Source of the DNA: Enterocloster lavalensis
GTDB lineage: Bacteria > Bacillota > Clostridia > Lachnospirales > Lachnospiraceae
Length of the DNA: 64,000 bases
Direction: 5' to 3'
NCBI RefSeq assembly: GCF_902364025.1
Contig: NZ_CABJCG010000001.1
Coordinates: forward strand, 496,001-560,000
Positions 25,647-34,470 of this stretch are shown piece by piece (position 1 is the stretch's first letter; each line of letters opens with the position of its first letter). The translations under genes and the position numbers were made by a program. The notes beneath the pieces were generated by a model. It was given only the letters and a program-made list of their open reading frames with translations. It was not told the DNA's origin and searched no databases.

Positions 25647-26312
25647 TCACTTGGATGATTTTTCACCCTTGCCGTCGCCCTGGTCCTGCATGCTGCACAC
25701 GCGGTAGGACAGGCGCATCAGACTCTCGGACAGATGCACGTTCTCCACCACCACGTCGTCGGGCACCACCAGGTCGGTGTGGGCGAAATTCCAGATCGCC
25801 TTGATTCCCGCATTCACCAGACGGTCCGCGATCTCAGGGGCCTTTGTCTTGGGGATGGTCAGGGCTGCAATCTGAATCTCGTTGTCCTTGATGAATGTCT
25901 CCAGATCGTCCACGGAACGGATCTCGATTCCACGGATCACCAGGCCGATCAGCTTGGGGTTGATGTCGAACATTCCTTTGATCACAAAACCGCGGCGCTC
26001 GAAATTGGTGTAGTTGGCGATCGCCTGTCCCAGATTTCCGGCTCCGATGATAATCACGTTGTGCTGCTGGTCGATTCCCAGGATCTTTGAGATCTCCGAG
26101 TACAGATATTTCACGTTGTATCCGTATCCCTGCTGGCCGAATCCTCCGAAATTGTTCAGGTCCTGACGGATCTGCGACGCGGTCACCTTCATCCTGGCAC
26201 TCAGCTCATTTGAAGAAATCCGCTCCACGCCCTCTTCGATCAGTTCCCCCAAATATCGGTAGTAGCGCGGCAGCCTTCCGATCACTGCCTTGGAGATTTC
26301 TTTCCGTTCCAT
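25647..26312 (-). CDS. rex: Redox-sensing transcriptional repressor Rex
   Basis: Rex binds NADH and NAD+ through a Rossmann fold and represses fermentation and redox genes when NADH is low. The N-terminal winged helix shows ISKAVIGRLPRYYRYL and ARMKVTASQIRQDLNNFGGFGQQGYGY (read in parts), followed by the nucleotide-binding IIIGAGNLGQAIANY near residue 90. Length 221 is standard. It has a consensus sigma-A promoter. No Rex operator was seen at its own promoter, but a near-match exists upstream of the flavoprotein cluster at 59052-59069. Confidence 0.96.
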   Translation of the reverse strand: MERKEISKAVIGRLPRYYRYLGELIEEGVERISSNELSARMKVTASQIRQDLNNFGGFGQQGYGYNVKYLYSEISKILGIDQQHNVIIIGAGNLGQAIANYTNFERRGFVIKGMFDINPKLIGLVIRGIEIRSVDDLETFIKDNEIQIAALTIPKTKAPEIADRLVNAGIKAIWNFAHTDLVVPDDVVVENVHLSESLMRLSYRVCSMQDQGDGKGEKSSK

Positions 26313-26371
26313 TTATCTTGTCACCTTCCCTGAAAAAATATAGTCATCCGTTGTAAGATTTTAATAGTTCT

Positions 26372-26400
26372 ATTATACGCACGTGTCAAAAAAATGTCAA
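26372..26400 (-). promoter_or_regulatory. rex: Sigma-A promoter of rex operon
   Basis: TTGACA-N17-TATAAT on the minus strand, a perfect consensus, about 60 nt before the rex ATG. Confidence 0.9.
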
Positions 26401-26418
26401 ACACGTTTCATGATGTTC

Positions 26419-26447
26419 TTGAAAAAAATATGACCCTATATTATACT
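26419..26447 (+). promoter_or_regulatory. Sigma-A promoter of the ABC-F gene
   Basis: TTGAAA-N17-TATACT on the plus strand, about 70 nt before the ATG. The short leader contains a hairpin, AAAGCCCC with GGGGCTTT (about 26470-26502), just before the ribosome binding site; this could act as an attenuator or simply hold the site accessible. Confidence 0.8.
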
Positions 26448-26518
26448 TGAATAGGCCAAGGAGCCGCAAAAAGCCCCCAACCCCAATCTGATCCGGGGCT
26501 TTGTAAAGGAGAAACACC

Positions 26519-28528
26519 ATGATTTTGTCGTGCAGCAACATAACCAAATCCTTCGGGGACAACGATATTTTAAAACACATATCCTTTCATATAGAGGAAC
26601 ATGAAAAAGCGGCCGTGGTCGGCATAAACGGCGCCGGCAAGTCCACCCTGCTCAAAATTATGATCGGCGAGCTTGCGCCCGACGAGGGCAGCGTCACCGT
26701 TTCCAAGGGCTCCACCATCGGTTATCTGGCCCAGCACCAGGACCTGGAGGGCGCCGAAACCATCTACGACGCACTGCTGGAGGTAAAGCGCCCCATCCTG
26801 GAGATGGAGGAACAGCTGCGCCGCCTGGAGCTGGAGATGAAATCCGCCTCCGGTGACGAGCTGGAGGCCAAGCTGGCCCAGTACGGCCGCTTAAACCACG
26901 AGTTTGAGATGGCCAACGGCTACGCCTGCCGCAGTGAGATCACAGGCGTCTTAAAGGGCCTGGGCTTTGAGGAGGACGAGTTTACCAAGCCCATCACCGC
27001 CCTGTCCGGCGGCCAGAAAACCCGGGTATCCCTGGGAAAGCTGCTGCTGACAAAGCCCGACATCCTGCTCTTGGACGAGCCCACCAACCACCTGGACATG
27101 GAGTCCATCGCCTGGCTGGAGACCTACTTAAAGAGCTACACCGGAGCCGTGCTGATCGTAGCCCACGACCGCTATTTTCTGGACCGGGTGGTGACCAAGA
27201 TCGTGGAGCTGGACAACGGCGTCGGCACCGTGTTTTTGGGCAACTACTCCGCCTACTCCGACAAGAAAGCCATGCTCCGGGACGCCCAGATCCGCGCTTA
27301 CTTAAACCAGCAGCAGGAAATAAAACACCAGGAGGCAGTGATCACCAAGCTCAAATCCTTCAACCGGGAGAAATCCATCCGCCGGGCGGAGAGCCGCGAG
27401 AAGATGCTGGAGAAAATCGAGCGCATCGACAAGCCGGTGGAGGTCAACGACTCCATGGACATCCGCCTGGAGCCGGACGTGGTCAGCGGCAACGACGTGC
27501 TGACTGTCAAGGACCTAAGAAAATCCTTCGGTTCCCAGCTCCTGTTCGAGCACGTGGATTTTGAGGTCAAGCGCGGCGAGCGCATCGCCATCATCGGCAA
27601 CAACGGCACGGGTAAGACCACCCTGTTAAAGATTATCAACCGGATGCTCCCCGCGGATACCGGCGAGATCCGTTTGGGCTCCAAGGTGCACATCGGCTAC
27701 TACGACCAGGAGCACCAGGTGCTGCACATGGAAAAGACCCTGTTCGACGAGATTCAGGACACCTACCCCACCATGAACAACACCCAGATCCGTAACACCC
27801 TGGCCTCTTTTCTGTTCACCGGGGATGATGTGTTCAAGCTGATCCGGGATTTGAGCGGCGGCGAGCGGGGACGGGTATCCTTAGCCAAGCTCATGCTCTC
27901 GGACGCCAACTTCCTGCTCCTGGACGAGCCCACCAACCATCTGGATATCACCTCTAAGGAGATTCTGGAGAGCGCCTTAAACCGCTACACCGGCACCGTG
28001 CTGTACGTGTCCCACGACCGCTATTTCATCAACCGCACTGCCACCCGGATTCTGGATCTGACCGGGCGCAGCTTTGTGAACTATATCGGCAACTACGACT
28101 ATTATCTGGAGAAAAAGGAGGACGTGGAGGCCGCCCACTTCCAGCGCCTGGCCGCTGTCCTTCCCGGGTCCGCCCCCAGCTCTGTCCTGATCCCGGGCGG
28201 CAAGGCGGCGGCCGCCATCTTCGCCCCTGAGGCGGGTCCCGCTTTGTCCGAGAAGGAATTAAGCGCCGCTCCCGCGGGTAAACTGGAATGGAAGGCCCAG
28301 AAGGAGGAGCAGGCCAGGATCCGCAAGCTCCAGAACGATCTCAAAAAGACCGAGGACGAGATCCACCGCCTGGAAACCCGGGACGCCGAGATCGACGGCC
28401 TCCTGGCTCTGGAGGAGGTCTACACCGACGTGACCCGGCTGATGGAGCTGAACAAGGAGAAGGAGGAGGGCGCCGCCCGCCTGGAAGAGCTCTACTCCCG
28501 CTGGGAGGAGCTGGCCGAGGAGGTCTGA
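26519..28528 (+). CDS. ABC-F family ATPase
   Basis: A soluble protein with two ABC ATPase domains and no membrane part, of the ribosome-associated ABC-F family. Walker A motifs are GINGAGKST (about residue 35) and GNNGTGKTT (about 360); signature motifs are LSGGQKTRVSL and LSGGERGRVSL, each followed by LLLDEPTNHLD. A charged linker lies between, and the C-terminal 70 residues form a coiled coil. It resembles housekeeping members such as Bacillus YdiF more than drug-resistance types, judged from linker and tail, but this is inference. AAAGGAG precedes the ATG. Followed by a small membrane protein 26 nt on. Confidence 0.93.
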   Translation: MILSCSNITKSFGDNDILKHISFHIEEHEKAAVVGINGAGKSTLLKIMIGELAPDEGSVTVSKGSTIGYLAQHQDLEGAETIYDALLEVKRPILEMEEQLRRLELEMKSASGDELEAKLAQYGRLNHEFEMANGYACRSEITGVLKGLGFEEDEFTKPITALSGGQKTRVSLGKLLLTKPDILLLDEPTNHLDMESIAWLETYLKSYTGAVLIVAHDRYFLDRVVTKIVELDNGVGTVFLGNYSAYSDKKAMLRDAQIRAYLNQQQEIKHQEAVITKLKSFNREKSIRRAESREKMLEKIERIDKPVEVNDSMDIRLEPDVVSGNDVLTVKDLRKSFGSQLLFEHVDFEVKRGERIAIIGNNGTGKTTLLKIINRMLPADTGEIRLGSKVHIGYYDQEHQVLHMEKTLFDEIQDTYPTMNNTQIRNTLASFLFTGDDVFKLIRDLSGGERGRVSLAKLMLSDANFLLLDEPTNHLDITSKEILESALNRYTGTVLYVSHDRYFINRTATRILDLTGRSFVNYIGNYDYYLEKKEDVEAAHFQRLAAVLPGSAPSSVLIPGGKAAAAIFAPEAGPALSEKELSAAPAGKLEWKAQKEEQARIRKLQNDLKKTEDEIHRLETRDAEIDGLLALEEVYTDVTRLMELNKEKEEGAARLEELYSRWEELAEEV

Positions 28529-28554
28529 TCCGGCCCGCTGAAAGGAGAAACCAA

Positions 28555-28770
28555 ATGAAGTTAAAACGATTGGCGGCTCTGATCGCCGCCCTGCTCTTTA
28601 TCGCCCTGTCCATCGCCATTTTGGTGCTGGCCGTCACCGGCGCGCCGGCCAACTACCTCATGGCCGCCCTGCTCTGCCTGGTGTTGGTTCCGGTGTTCTT
28701 CTACGCCATGAGCCTGATCGGAAAGGTGTTAAAACGGGACGAGGACCCGGACGGTAAGGACCGCTCTTAA
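28555..28770 (+). CDS. Small two-helix membrane protein
   Basis: A 71-residue protein of unknown function with two hydrophobic segments (about residues 7-29 and 34-56) and a charged tail ending KRDEDPDGKDRS. It is preceded by AAAGGAG at good spacing and starts 26 nt after the ABC-F stop, so it is very likely co-transcribed with that gene. No family recognised. Confidence 0.65.
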   Translation: MKLKRLAALIAALLFIALSIAILVLAVTGAPANYLMAALLCLVLVPVFFYAMSLIGKVLKRDEDPDGKDRS

Positions 28771-28773
28771 AAT

Positions 28774-28813
28774 CGCCCGCATGGCTGCGCCTGCGGACCA
28801 TTACATTCAGCAA
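28774..28813. repeat. Copy of a 40-bp dispersed intergenic repeat
   Basis: The unit CGCCCGCATGGCTGCGCC, continuing TGCGGACCATTACATTC, matches the three tandem 40-bp units before dapA (39515-39632). It lies directly before a strong terminator, as the other copies do. Confidence 0.75.
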
Positions 28814-28833
28814 CCGCCCACGTGGCGCGCTGC

Positions 28834-28885
28834 AAAAAAGGACGCCCCCAGGCTGTAAACCCAAGCCTGGGGGACGTCCTTTTTT
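28834..28885. terminator. Strong bidirectional terminator
   Basis: AAAAAAGGACGCCCCCAGGCT pairs with its near-complement ending GTCCTTTTTT around a 9-nt loop. The A tract and T tract serve the plus-strand ABC-F operon and the converging purA. Confidence 0.92.
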
Positions 28886-28904
28886 GACCCTTTGCACCCC
28901 TGCC

Positions 28905-28985
28905 GCGGGGAGTATTACCTGCGGGAAGTGTTGCCTGCGGAGGGCCTGCGCAGAGTATTACCTGTGCGGAGTATTACCTGCGCAG
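28905..28985 (-). repeat. Short degenerate repeats duplicating the purA 3' end
   Basis: On the minus strand the last bases of purA, CGCAGGTAATACTC-like, recur about four times over 80 nt after the stop (variants CACAGGTAATACTC, CGCAGGCAACACTTC, CGCAGGTAATACTCC). They look like slipped-strand duplications of the gene end and lie between purA and its terminator. Confidence 0.65.
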
Positions 28986-30251
28986 AATAATGTCCTCGCG
29001 CCCCGGTCCGTTGGAGACCATGGTGATCTTCACTCCGATCTCCTTCTCCACGAACTCGATATAGCTCCGGCAGTTCCCGGGCAGATCCCCGTAGTTTTTG
29101 ATGCCGCGGATATCGCACTTCCAGCCGGGCAACTTGACATAAACCGGTTTCGCCCGGTTCAGCTTGCCTGTGGTCGGGAAATCTTTCGTGACCTGTCCGT
29201 CGATCTCATAACCCACGCACACGGACAGCTCGTCCAGATAGCCCAGCACGTCCAGCACCGTGAAAGCCACCTCGGTGGCCCCCTGGATGCGGCAGCCGTA
29301 GCGGGTGGCCACCGCGTCGAACCAGCCCACCCGGCGCGGACGTCCGGTGGTGGCCCCGTACTCTCCGCCGTCACCGCCGCGGCGGCGCAGCTCCTCCGCC
29401 TCGTCTCCGAAAAGCTCGCTGACAAAAGCGCCCGCTCCCACGGCGCTGGAATACGCTTTCACCACGGTGATAATGTCCTTGATCTCATAGGGCGGAATCC
29501 CGGCTCCAATGGCGCCGTAAGCCGCCAGCGTGGAGGATGAGGTAACCATGGGATAGATGCCGTGGTCCGGGTCCTTTAAGGAGCCCAGCTGCCCCTCCAA
29601 CAGAATCCGTTTGCCCTGACGGATGGCCTCGTACAGGTAAGCGGAGGTATCACACACATAGGGATCCACCATGGCGCGGTACTCCAGCATCTCCTCAAAT
29701 ACCTCCTGCGGGTCCAGAAGCGGCTTGTGGTACAGATGCTCCAGCAGCACGTTCTTCATCTCGCAGATGCGGTATACCTTCTCCTTCAGGCTCTCCTCGT
29801 CGTAGAGCTCGCTTACCTGAAAGCCGGTCTTGGCATATTTATCGGAATAAAACGGCGCGATGCCCGACTGGGTGGAACCAAAGGACTTACCCGCCAGGCG
29901 CGCTTCCTCATAGGTGTCGAACAGCACGTGGTAAGGCATCAGAATCTGCGCCCGGTCCGAAACCAGGATGTGGGGCTGGGGCACGCCCTTCTCCACCAGA
30001 GACTGAACCTCCTTCACCAGATAGGGGATGTTGAGCGCCACGCCGTTTCCGATGATGTTGGTGGTGTGCTGGTAAAACACGCCGGACGGAAGCAGGTGAA
30101 GCGCAAACTTGCCGTAGTTGTTGATGATGGTGTGGCCCGCGTTGCTGCCGCCCTGAAAGCGGATGATGATGTCCGATTCCTTGGCCAACATGTCCGTGAT
30201 CTTGCCTTTTCCCTCGTCTCCCCAGTTCGCTCCTACAATCGCTTGAACCAT
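28974..30251 (-). CDS. purA: Adenylosuccinate synthase
   Basis: Joins IMP and aspartate with GTP in the first step to AMP. The N-terminus MVQAIVGANWGDEGKGKITD carries the GTP/IMP loop, and GGSNAGHTI with the catalytic His follows; GSTQSGIAP, QLGSLKDPDHGIYPMVTSS-type and PTTTGKLNRAKPVY segments are intact. Start at ATG 30251 with AAAGGAGG upstream; the longer open frame reads unlike the family. It is transcribed alone, 245 nt after a MATE gene, while purB, purF and purC lie further upstream on the same strand. Length (425 aa) normal. Confidence 0.96.
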   Translation of the reverse strand: MVQAIVGANWGDEGKGKITDMLAKESDIIIRFQGGSNAGHTIINNYGKFALHLLPSGVFYQHTTNIIGNGVALNIPYLVKEVQSLVEKGVPQPHILVSDRAQILMPYHVLFDTYEEARLAGKSFGSTQSGIAPFYSDKYAKTGFQVSELYDEESLKEKVYRICEMKNVLLEHLYHKPLLDPQEVFEEMLEYRAMVDPYVCDTSAYLYEAIRQGKRILLEGQLGSLKDPDHGIYPMVTSSSTLAAYGAIGAGIPPYEIKDIITVVKAYSSAVGAGAFVSELFGDEAEELRRRGGDGGEYGATTGRPRRVGWFDAVATRYGCRIQGATEVAFTVLDVLGYLDELSVCVGYEIDGQVTKDFPTTGKLNRAKPVYVKLPGWKCDIRGIKNYGDLPGNCRSYIEFVEKEIGVKITMVSNGPGREDIILRR

Positions 30252-30451
30252 TTTGATAATCCTCCTTTGGGCAAAGCCCGCAAACCTTGTCGTGTAACCG
30301 TATCGCTTGTCATTGGACCGTCTCAAACAGCCGGACCAAATCCTTCTATACTTTACTACAGCAAATGTCATAAGTAAAGACAGTCTTTATTATATTTTCC
30401 ATAAGTAAGGATTATATCATTTGTGTCAGCCAGGTTCCAACTGCAGGCAGT

Positions 30452-30478
30452 CCGGGGCATACGGCAAGCATGCCCCGG
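30452..30478 (-). terminator. Perfect hairpin after the second MATE gene
   Basis: CCGGGGCAT pairs with ATGCCCCGG around a 9-nt loop, 19 nt after the MATE stop, and is flanked by a second small palindrome (GGTACGTTGTACC). No T tract follows, so termination is uncertain; it may stabilise the mRNA end instead. Confidence 0.5.
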
Positions 30479-30496
30479 TACAACGTACCGCAAGTC

Positions 30497-31867
30497 CTAA
30501 ATGCGGATTTTCGTCCATTTTCCGGATTTGAAGCGCCAGCTGGTAAACAGAAACCGGCTGATCTGGTCCGCCAGAATGCCCAGCCAGATTCCCACCAGGC
30601 CCAGCCCCGCCACGTAACACATGCCGTAGGAAACCGCAGTCCGGATGATGGTGACGCTGACGGTGGAGGCGATGGTGGTGAAAATCACGTCCCCCGCGCC
30701 CCGCAGGCAGCCCATATAGATCACCTGGGCGATCTGCACGATCACGATCAGCACAATCACGCGAACCAGCGTCACGCCCATGTCCACGATGTGCGGTTCG
30801 TCGAAATAGATCTGGTACAAAAAGCGCCCGCCCAGAAGAAAGAACACCGAGACCGCCAGGGAGATCACATTGCCGATGCGCTGGCAAATCTGCCCGTAGA
30901 GGCGGGCCAGCTGAGGCCGCTTCTCCCCCAGGCTGCGGCCGATCAGGGCCACGGCCGCCACCTGCATGCCGTCCCCGAAGGAGAAGGAGATGCTTAAAAT
31001 GTTCATGGCCGCCTGATGAGCCGCAAACGCCTCGGTTCCCAGCCTGGCGGTCATCACCGCGGTGGACATGAAGCCCGCCCGCATGAGCAGCTGTTCCAGA
31101 AACACGCTGGAGCTGAGCTTTGCGATGGCTTTCACCGGCCGCAGGGACAGCCGCACCTTGTCCCGCACCATGGTTCGGATGTTCACAAAACTGTCCTTAC
31201 GCAGCAGGGAGGCGATGCTCATAACGCAGGCCACCACGGTGCCGAACACCGTGGCGATGGCCGCACCCTTGATCCCCAGGGCCGGGAAACCGAAGTGGCC
31301 GCCGATTAACAGGTAGTTTCCCACAATGTTGAGCAGGTTGGAGGTCACGTTGGTGGTCATGGCGATGCGGGTGTTACCGGACCCCCGCTGGGCCGCGTTG
31401 ATCACCAGGGAAATGATGTTGAACATCATGCCGCCCATGATGATGCGGAAATACAGCACCGCCCCCTCGTGGGTGTCCGCCCCTGAGCCGCACAGGCGGA
31501 TAATGGGGTCCGCCAGATACACGCAAACCGCGCTGACCACCGTCCCGGCGATGGCGGTGAACACCAGGGCGGTCAGCAGGGTCTCGTTGGCCCCGTAAGC
31601 GTCCATCTCCCCTTTTCGCCGGGCCACCAGGGCCGAGACCGACACGTTGGTGGCGATAAACAGCGCCAGGCCGATGAATTTGGGCTGGGTGGTCAGGCCC
31701 ACGGCCGCCACCGCGTAGGCCCCGATGGAGCTGACCATCATGGTGTCCACCATGCCCGCCAGCGCCACAAAAAAGGACTCCAGCACCGACGGCCAGGCCA
31801 TGCCTACGGCCGTGCGGATTCTCCCCCGGTTCTTGTCCAGCCAGCGGTATGTGTTATGCAGTATCAT
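30497..31867 (-). CDS. MATE-family efflux transporter
   Basis: A 456-residue MATE protein with about twelve membrane segments. MAWPSVLESFFVALAGMVDTMMVSSIG (read in parts) and AVAAVGLTTQPKFIGLALFIATNVSVSALVARRKGE (read in parts) match the family. The ATG at 31867 overlaps the stop of the upstream LysR gene (ATGA), with GAGGAG upstream, so a LysR regulator and its likely target are co-transcribed. Substrate unknown; the place inside the purine cluster might hint at nucleobase or analogue export, which is speculation. Confidence 0.9.
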   Translation of the reverse strand: MILHNTYRWLDKNRGRIRTAVGMAWPSVLESFFVALAGMVDTMMVSSIGAYAVAAVGLTTQPKFIGLALFIATNVSVSALVARRKGEMDAYGANETLLTALVFTAIAGTVVSAVCVYLADPIIRLCGSGADTHEGAVLYFRIIMGGMMFNIISLVINAAQRGSGNTRIAMTTNVTSNLLNIVGNYLLIGGHFGFPALGIKGAAIATVFGTVVACVMSIASLLRKDSFVNIRTMVRDKVRLSLRPVKAIAKLSSSVFLEQLLMRAGFMSTAVMTARLGTEAFAAHQAAMNILSISFSFGDGMQVAAVALIGRSLGEKRPQLARLYGQICQRIGNVISLAVSVFFLLGGRFLYQIYFDEPHIVDMGVTLVRVIVLIVIVQIAQVIYMGCLRGAGDVIFTTIASTVSVTIIRTAVSYGMCYVAGLGLVGIWLGILADQISRFLFTSWRFKSGKWTKIRI

Positions 31868-32793
31868 TTCCCATTCTCCTCTGTATCATTCCCGTAGTTC
31901 CTCTGCTCTCCCCCGGTGATCATCTGAAACAGGCTCCGCCCGGCCAGGGAAATCAGATTTTCATCTCCGGTCACCACGCAAATCTGCCTCAGGGGCATCT
32001 CCCGGCGGAATTTCAGCTCGAACACTTCCCCCCGTTCCAGGGCTTCCCTGGCGAATCCCTCCATCACGCAGCCAACCCCCATGTTGCGCTTGGCAAACTG
32101 GACCACCATATCGCTGATGGCCAGCTCGAACTCCGGCGTCAGACGGATGGAATGTTCCTCCAGGAACCGGTCCATGAAGGTCCTGGTGCTGGTATTTTTT
32201 TCCAAAAAAATGCAGGGAAGGCCGGACAGCACCTTGTAGTCCAGCTCCTTTCCCTTCAGGTACTCAAAACGCTTGCCCGCGATAAACACGTTGCGAAACG
32301 GCATCACCGGAATCTGCCGGATTCCTTTTCCCGCCTCAAAGGGCGTGGTGACCACGCCGAAATCAATTCTTCCCTCGGTCAGGCTCTCAATGGTCTCCGG
32401 CGTGGGCGCGTTGGAGACATTGACCTTGATGTTGGGAAACTGCTGGTGGAACTGCTCTAAAAACGGGAGCAGAAAAAACTGGAGGGTCATATCGCTGGCC
32501 CCGATGCGCACTTCGCCCATATCCATGCCCAGCATCCGCTCCAACATCCGCTGCCCCTCCAGCAGACTCTCCACCCCGCTCTTCACATAGCGGTACAAAA
32601 GTTCCCCCTCCCGGGTCAGCAAAACGCCCTTGGAGGTGCGGGAAAACAGGCGCGTACCCGCCTCCTTCTCCAGCTGCCGCACCGCCTGGCTCACCGCGGG
32701 CTGGGAGATGCACAGCTCCTTTGCCGCCGCGGTCAGGCTGCCGTAGCGGCTCACATAATAAAACACCTTGTAATACTCAAAATTAATGGTCAT
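31864..32793 (-). CDS. LysR-family transcriptional regulator
   Basis: A 309-residue LysR regulator. The N-terminal winged HTH reads YYKVFYYVSRYGSLTAAAKELCISQPAVSQAVRQLE (in parts), followed by a linker helix and a substrate-binding domain (about 90-300) with VRIGASDMTLQFFLLPFLEQF. I use the ATG at 32793, which has GGGGGGA at correct spacing; an ATG at 32799 lies directly against it. It overlaps the MATE gene by 4 nt and so probably controls it. The ligand is unknown. Confidence 0.9.
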   Translation of the reverse strand: MTINFEYYKVFYYVSRYGSLTAAAKELCISQPAVSQAVRQLEKEAGTRLFSRTSKGVLLTREGELLYRYVKSGVESLLEGQRMLERMLGMDMGEVRIGASDMTLQFFLLPFLEQFHQQFPNIKVNVSNAPTPETIESLTEGRIDFGVVTTPFEAGKGIRQIPVMPFRNVFIAGKRFEYLKGKELDYKVLSGLPCIFLEKNTSTRTFMDRFLEEHSIRLTPEFELAISDMVVQFAKRNMGVGCVMEGFAREALERGEVFELKFRREMPLRQICVVTGDENLISLAGRSLFQMITGGEQRNYGNDTEENGK

Positions 32794-32910
32794 CGCCATT
32801 CCCCCCGATCATTCGTTCCTCCGCTCTCACGCCATATTTCCCATCATACCACAGGTAAGGGCGCCCCGTCAAAACCGGAACGCCCTTTGGCTGTATTTCT
32901 GTCACGCTTT

Positions 32911-34347
32911 TTATACGTTAATCTGCGCGGTCATACCCAGAAGGCCGCGGTTCTCCTCCAGCAGCGGGTTGATCACCTCGCTTAAAAACTCCTCCACCTG
33001 CCGGGGCGCGCGTCCCACGTAGCGGGAGGGATCCATCGCCTGCTTCAGCTCCTCTAAGGACAGGCCGAAGGCCGGGTCGGCGGCAATCAGCTCCAGCAGA
33101 TTGTTGTCCAGCCCGTTCTCCTTCACGTTCCGCCCCGCCTCCATGGACAGCTCGCGGATGCGCTCGTGCAGCTCCTGCCGGTCGCCTCCGGCTTTCACCG
33201 CATCCATCATGATGTTCTCGGTGGCCATAAACGGCAGCTCCGCCATCATGTGTTTCTCAATCACCTTGGGGTACACCACCAGGCCGTCCACCACGTTTAA
33301 GTACAAATCCAGAATGCCGTCCACCGCCAGAAATCCTTCCGGCACGGACAGACGCTTGTTGGCGGAGTCGTCCAGGGTCCGCTCGAACCACTGGGTGGAG
33401 GCCACCAGCATGGGATTCATCATATCGCTCATCACATAGTTGGCCAGGGAGGCGATGCGCTCGCTGCGCATGGGATTGCGCTTATAGGCCATGGCCGAGG
33501 AGCCGATCTGCTTCTTCTCAAAAGGCTCCTCCACCTCTTTTAAGTGCTGCAGTAGCCGCACGTCGTTGGAGAATTTGTGGGCGCTCTGGGCGATACCCGC
33601 GAGAACGCTCAGGACTCTGCTGTCCACCTTGCGGGAATAGGTCTGCCCGGATACCGGGTAGCAGCCGGAAAAGCCCATCTTCTCTGCGATCCGCTGGTCC
33701 AGAAGGCGGCATTTCTCTTGGTCGCCGTCAAAAAGCTCCAGGAAGCTGGCCTGGGTGCCGGTGGTTCCCTTGGAGCCCAAAAGGCGCATGGAACCGATAA
33801 GGTAGTCCAGATCGTCCAGATCCAGCTTCAGCTCCATCATCCACAGGGTGGCCCGTTTTCCCACCGTGGTGGGCTGGGCCGGCTGGAAATGGGTGAACGC
33901 CAGGGTTGGCTGGGACTTGTACTGATCCGCGAATTTGGCCAGCTCGGCGATCACGTTGATCAGCTTACTGCGCACCAGCTTTAATGCCTCGGTCATGACG
34001 ATCAGGTCCGTGTTGTCCCCCACATAACAGGAAGTCGCGCCCAGATGGATGATCCCCTTGGCCGCCGGGCACTGTACGCCATAGGCGTACACATGGCTCA
34101 TCACGTCGTGGCGCACTTCCTTCTCCCTGGCAATGGCCACCTCGTAGTTGATCTCCTCCGCGTGGGCCTTCAGCTCGTCGATCTGTTCCTGGGTGATGGA
34201 AAGGCCCAGCTCCCGCTCAGTCTCCGCCAGGGCGATCCACAGCTTTCTCCAGGTCTTGAACTTCTTGTCCGGCGAGAAAATGTACTGCATCTCCTTGCTG
34301 GCGTAGCGCTCGGACAGCGGGCTTACATATTTGTTGTATTCACTCAT
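32911..34347 (-). CDS. purB: Adenylosuccinate lyase
   Basis: Cleaves SAICAR and adenylosuccinate in purine synthesis. The fumarase-superfamily signature SSAMAYKRNPMRSERI is intact near residue 285; FTHFQPAQPTTVGKR and GSKGTTGTQASFLELF are the other active-site segments. Length 478 is normal for the longer Firmicutes form. It follows purF by about 120 nt, with a G+C-rich hairpin in the gap, and is followed by a weak hairpin (about 32857-32888, AAGGGCG with CGCCCTT). Confidence 0.95.
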   Translation of the reverse strand: MSEYNKYVSPLSERYASKEMQYIFSPDKKFKTWRKLWIALAETERELGLSITQEQIDELKAHAEEINYEVAIAREKEVRHDVMSHVYAYGVQCPAAKGIIHLGATSCYVGDNTDLIVMTEALKLVRSKLINVIAELAKFADQYKSQPTLAFTHFQPAQPTTVGKRATLWMMELKLDLDDLDYLIGSMRLLGSKGTTGTQASFLELFDGDQEKCRLLDQRIAEKMGFSGCYPVSGQTYSRKVDSRVLSVLAGIAQSAHKFSNDVRLLQHLKEVEEPFEKKQIGSSAMAYKRNPMRSERIASLANYVMSDMMNPMLVASTQWFERTLDDSANKRLSVPEGFLAVDGILDLYLNVVDGLVVYPKVIEKHMMAELPFMATENIMMDAVKAGGDRQELHERIRELSMEAGRNVKENGLDNNLLELIAADPAFGLSLEELKQAMDPSRYVGRAPRQVEEFLSEVINPLLEENRGLLGMTAQINV

Positions 34348-34378
34348 GGGATAGTTCGTCCTCTCTTCTATTTTCCGG

Positions 34379-34412
34379 CCGGCGGCGCGCCGGTTTTATG
34401 GCCCGCCGCCGG
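34379..34412 (-). other. Intercistronic hairpin between purF and purB
   Basis: CCGGCGGCG pairs perfectly with CGCCGCCGG around a 16-nt loop. No T tract follows on either strand, so it is more likely an mRNA-stability or partial-termination element than a full terminator. Confidence 0.5.
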
Positions 34413-34470
34413 TCCTGATTCTCTCTAATACTCACAAGTCCCCAGGGACAGCCCTGTTATAGGCGTCTCC

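Noticed and set aside
26313..26520. Rex autoregulation site
   Set aside because: No TTGTTAA-N4-TTAACAA-like sequence occurs between rex and the ABC-F gene.
30252..30430. Riboswitch or clear promoter before purA
   Set aside because: TATAAT-like boxes are present but none has a fitting -35, and no aptamer motif was recognised.
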